A stretch of 15,528 nt of DNA from Oxalobacteraceae bacterium. GTDB lineage: Bacteria > Pseudomonadota > Gammaproteobacteria > Burkholderiales > Burkholderiaceae_D. The stretch spans positions 1 to 15,528 of the forward strand of contig JAIXQV010000023.1 in NCBI GenBank assembly GCA_027485535.1, given 5' to 3'. Of the stretch, positions 14,074 through 15,528 are shown in pieces. A program made the position numbers and the translations under genes. The notes under the pieces are model-generated. The model searched no databases. It was not told where the DNA came from and worked only from the letters and a program-made list of their open reading frames with translations. Within the stretch, counting starts at the first letter, position 1. Each line of letters starts with the position of its first letter.

Positions 14074-14112
14074 TGCACGCCCCAATCTCCTCTTCTTGGG
14101 GCGTGCATTTTT
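14074..14112 (+). terminator. Strong intrinsic terminator after amiE
   Basis: TGCACGCCCCAA (14074-14085) pairs perfectly over 12 bases with TTGGGGCGTGCA (14096-14107); the loop has ten bases and five T residues follow. It begins 17 bases after the amiE stop and ends only 11 bases before the next start codon. Confidence 0.9.
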
Positions 14113-14123
14113 GACTCCCGCCG

Positions 14124-14933
14124 ATGAATGACTTAATTCAGCCGTATTACATCGATTCCGAGCCGTATTATCTAAGCGCAGGAAACGAGATCGAATTATT
14201 CGATGCTGCATACCGCTTGCGGATGCCCATGGTATTAAAAGGGCCCACTGGATGCGGCAAGACACGCTTCATGGAGCATATGGCGTGGCGCCTGAAGCGC
14301 CCCTTGATTACCGTCGCGTGTAACGAGGATATGACCGCCTCCGACCTGATCGGGCGCTTTTTATTGGATGCCAATGGCACTGTCTGGCACGATGGGCCGC
14401 TGACGATTGCGGCGCGCTATGGTGCGATCTGCTATCTCGATGAGGTGGTGGAGGCACGTCAGGACACCACCGTCATTATTCACCCGCTGACAGATAATCG
14501 TCGCACGCTGCCACTCGACAAACGTGGCGAGCTGATTCACGCACATCCAGATTTCCAGTTGGTGGTGTCGTATAACCCCGGCTATCAAAGTCTGACAAAA
14601 GATCTGAAGCAATCGACCAAGCAGCGCTTTGGCGCGCTCGATTTCGATTACCCGGCAGAGAAGATCGAAACCGACATCGTCGCCCATGAGAGTGGTGTGG
14701 CGACAGAGATTGCCAATAAGCTGGTCGGTATTGCGCATCGCTCGCGTGCGCTGCGTGGTCGGGGACTGGAAGAGGGCATTTCAACTCGTATGCTGATTCA
14801 CGCTGGCGCACTGATTCATGCCGGCATTGCTGCGCGAGAGGCATGTCGGCTTGCCATGGCGCGGCCAATTACCGACGATCCCGATATGCTCTCGGCACTC
14901 GATGGGTTCATCGATGCTTACTTCGGTATCTGA
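14124..14933 (+). CDS. MoxR-family AAA+ ATPase (CbbQ/NirQ/NorQ-like)
   Basis: A 269-residue AAA+ ATPase of the CbbQ/NorQ branch. Relatives work as hexamers with a VWA-domain partner to remodel RuBisCO (CbbQ-CbbO) or mature nitric oxide reductase (NorQ-NorD). Seen: the entry Glu-Pro-Tyr-Tyr-Leu-Ser-Ala-Gly-Asn-Glu-Ile-Glu-Leu-Phe (13-26), Walker A GPTGCGKT (40-47), Walker B with Asp106-Glu107 (CYLDEVVE), sensor Asn151 (SYNPGYQ), a likely arginine finger near Arg168 (KQRFG), and sensor 2 Arg222 (ISTRML). All ATPase residues are intact. The start has no clear ribosome site and lies just behind the amiE terminator. The next gene begins 20 bases before its stop. Which client it serves cannot be told from the window. 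Confidence 0.9.
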   Translation: MNDLIQPYYIDSEPYYLSAGNEIELFDAAYRLRMPMVLKGPTGCGKTRFMEHMAWRLKRPLITVACNEDMTASDLIGRFLLDANGTVWHDGPLTIAARYGAICYLDEVVEARQDTTVIIHPLTDNRRTLPLDKRGELIHAHPDFQLVVSYNPGYQSLTKDLKQSTKQRFGALDFDYPAEKIETDIVAHESGVATEIANKLVGIAHRSRALRGRGLEEGISTRMLIHAGALIHAGIAAREACRLAMARPITDDPDMLSALDGFIDAYFGI

Positions 14934-15528
14934 GCAGGTCACTGCTGATGCACTGCATCCTGCGTTGTCGGATGCGCTGTCTGCATTACCACCGCGACTG
15001 CGCAACCCCGCGATAGAAGAGGAGCTGACAGCGCTGCTGAAAGATGCTGCGCAGGCAGCCCCCGGTCTGGAGCCAGCCCTCGGCTCTCATCTTGGTTTTC
15101 TGTTGAACTCATTAGATGTCGGTGGCTTGCGGCGCTGGATACTGACGGGCATGCGGCTGTATGCAAACCATCCGGGTAACCTTGCCGCCTATTTCCGTCT
15201 GGAAGATGCCGCTGCGGCGCAGGCGATGGTGGCTGAAGCCAAAGGCACCTCGTTTGAGCGCGCGCGTCATTCACTGCAGTATTTCACGACCGGATTCGGC
15301 CAAGCGGATTTATCACTTGCAGCGCGTCGTCAGCGTAGCTTGAATGCGCTGCCGCTACGCCCGGTGATTAGTCAGGGCACCTTGTTACTGCCCGATCACT
15401 ATCTCGCTTGGGATGGCGCTGCGCGTGGGAATATTTATCGTGCTGCAGTGGCTCATGCATTGGCGCACTTGCAGTACTCACCGCGTCACCAGCCCGCAGG
15501 GAAAAAAAAGCCACTGCTCATCGCGGTA
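14914..15528 (+). CDS. CbbO/NorD-like partner protein, N-terminal 205 codons (cut by window end)
   Basis: An open frame from ATG 14914 runs without a stop to the window edge. It overlaps the MoxR gene by 20 bases, so translation is probably coupled. Seen: a helical, Ala/Leu-rich start; then Gly-Leu-Arg-Arg-Trp-Ile-Leu-Thr-Gly-Met-Arg-Leu-Tyr-Ala-Asn-His-Pro and Ala-Ala-Tyr-Phe-Arg-Leu-Glu; and later Asn-Ile-Tyr-Arg-Ala-Ala-Val-Ala-His-Ala-Leu-Ala-His-Leu. These resemble the N-terminal region of CbbO/NorD proteins. The C-terminal VWA domain with its MIDAS motif, expected in the full protein, lies outside the window, so the assignment rests on the N-terminal motifs and on the CbbQ-like neighbour. 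Confidence 0.75.
   Translation, partial: MLTSVSEQVTADALHPALSDALSALPPRLRNPAIEEELTALLKDAAQAAPGLEPALGSHLGFLLNSLDVGGLRRWILTGMRLYANHPGNLAAYFRLEDAAAAQAMVAEAKGTSFERARHSLQYFTTGFGQADLSLAARRQRSLNALPLRPVISQGTLLLPDHYLAWDGAARGNIYRAAVAHALAHLQYSPRHQPAGKKKPLLIAV

Overview
This window is a nitrogen-scavenging island from a Gram-negative bacterium, most likely a beta- or gammaproteobacterium. The inference rests on a separate ureA/ureB/ureC arrangement with accessory genes D, E, F and G, a Pseudomonas-type aliphatic amidase, a Tat-type signal on a periplasmic binding protein, and a CbbQ/NorQ-type MoxR ATPase. No rRNA, tRNA, IS element, CRISPR array or origin is visible.

Layout: (1) 1-1626, plus strand: the 3' end of a beta-hydroxyacid dehydrogenase (3-hydroxyisobutyrate dehydrogenase family) and a class III PLP aminotransferase two bases after it. 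(2) 1667-2050, minus strand: a small exported protein of unknown function, convergent with the aminotransferase. (3) 2180-7420, minus strand: a complete urease operon, ureD-ureA-ureB-ureC-ureE-ureF-ureG, with every active-site residue of UreC present. A 26-codon ORF resembling the tail of a RelE/ParE toxin sits directly behind ureA. (4) 7421-8044: a 624-base divergent control region. On the ureD side it has an imperfect 57-base-period repeat and weak sigma54/NtrC-like signals. On the urtA side it has a TTGACA-type promoter candidate followed by an RNA leader with two hairpins and a strong intrinsic terminator placed before urtA, the layout of transcription attenuation. (5) 8045-12895, plus strand: urtABCDE, a urea/short-chain-amide ABC transporter. 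(6) 13019-14056: amiE, aliphatic amidase, closed by a strong terminator. (7) 14124 to the window end: a MoxR/CbbQ-like AAA+ ATPase overlapped by the start of its CbbO/NorD-like partner, which is cut by the window edge.

How it works together (inference): UrtA captures urea or small amides in the periplasm, UrtBC with the UrtDE ATPases import them, urease splits urea to ammonia and CO2, and AmiE releases ammonia from acetamide-like amides. The two divergent blocks can be co-regulated from the shared intergenic region, probably by nitrogen status. The MoxR/VWA-type pair downstream of the amidase is the least explained part. Such pairs remodel or activate enzymes (RuBisCO, NO reductase), but no such client is visible here.
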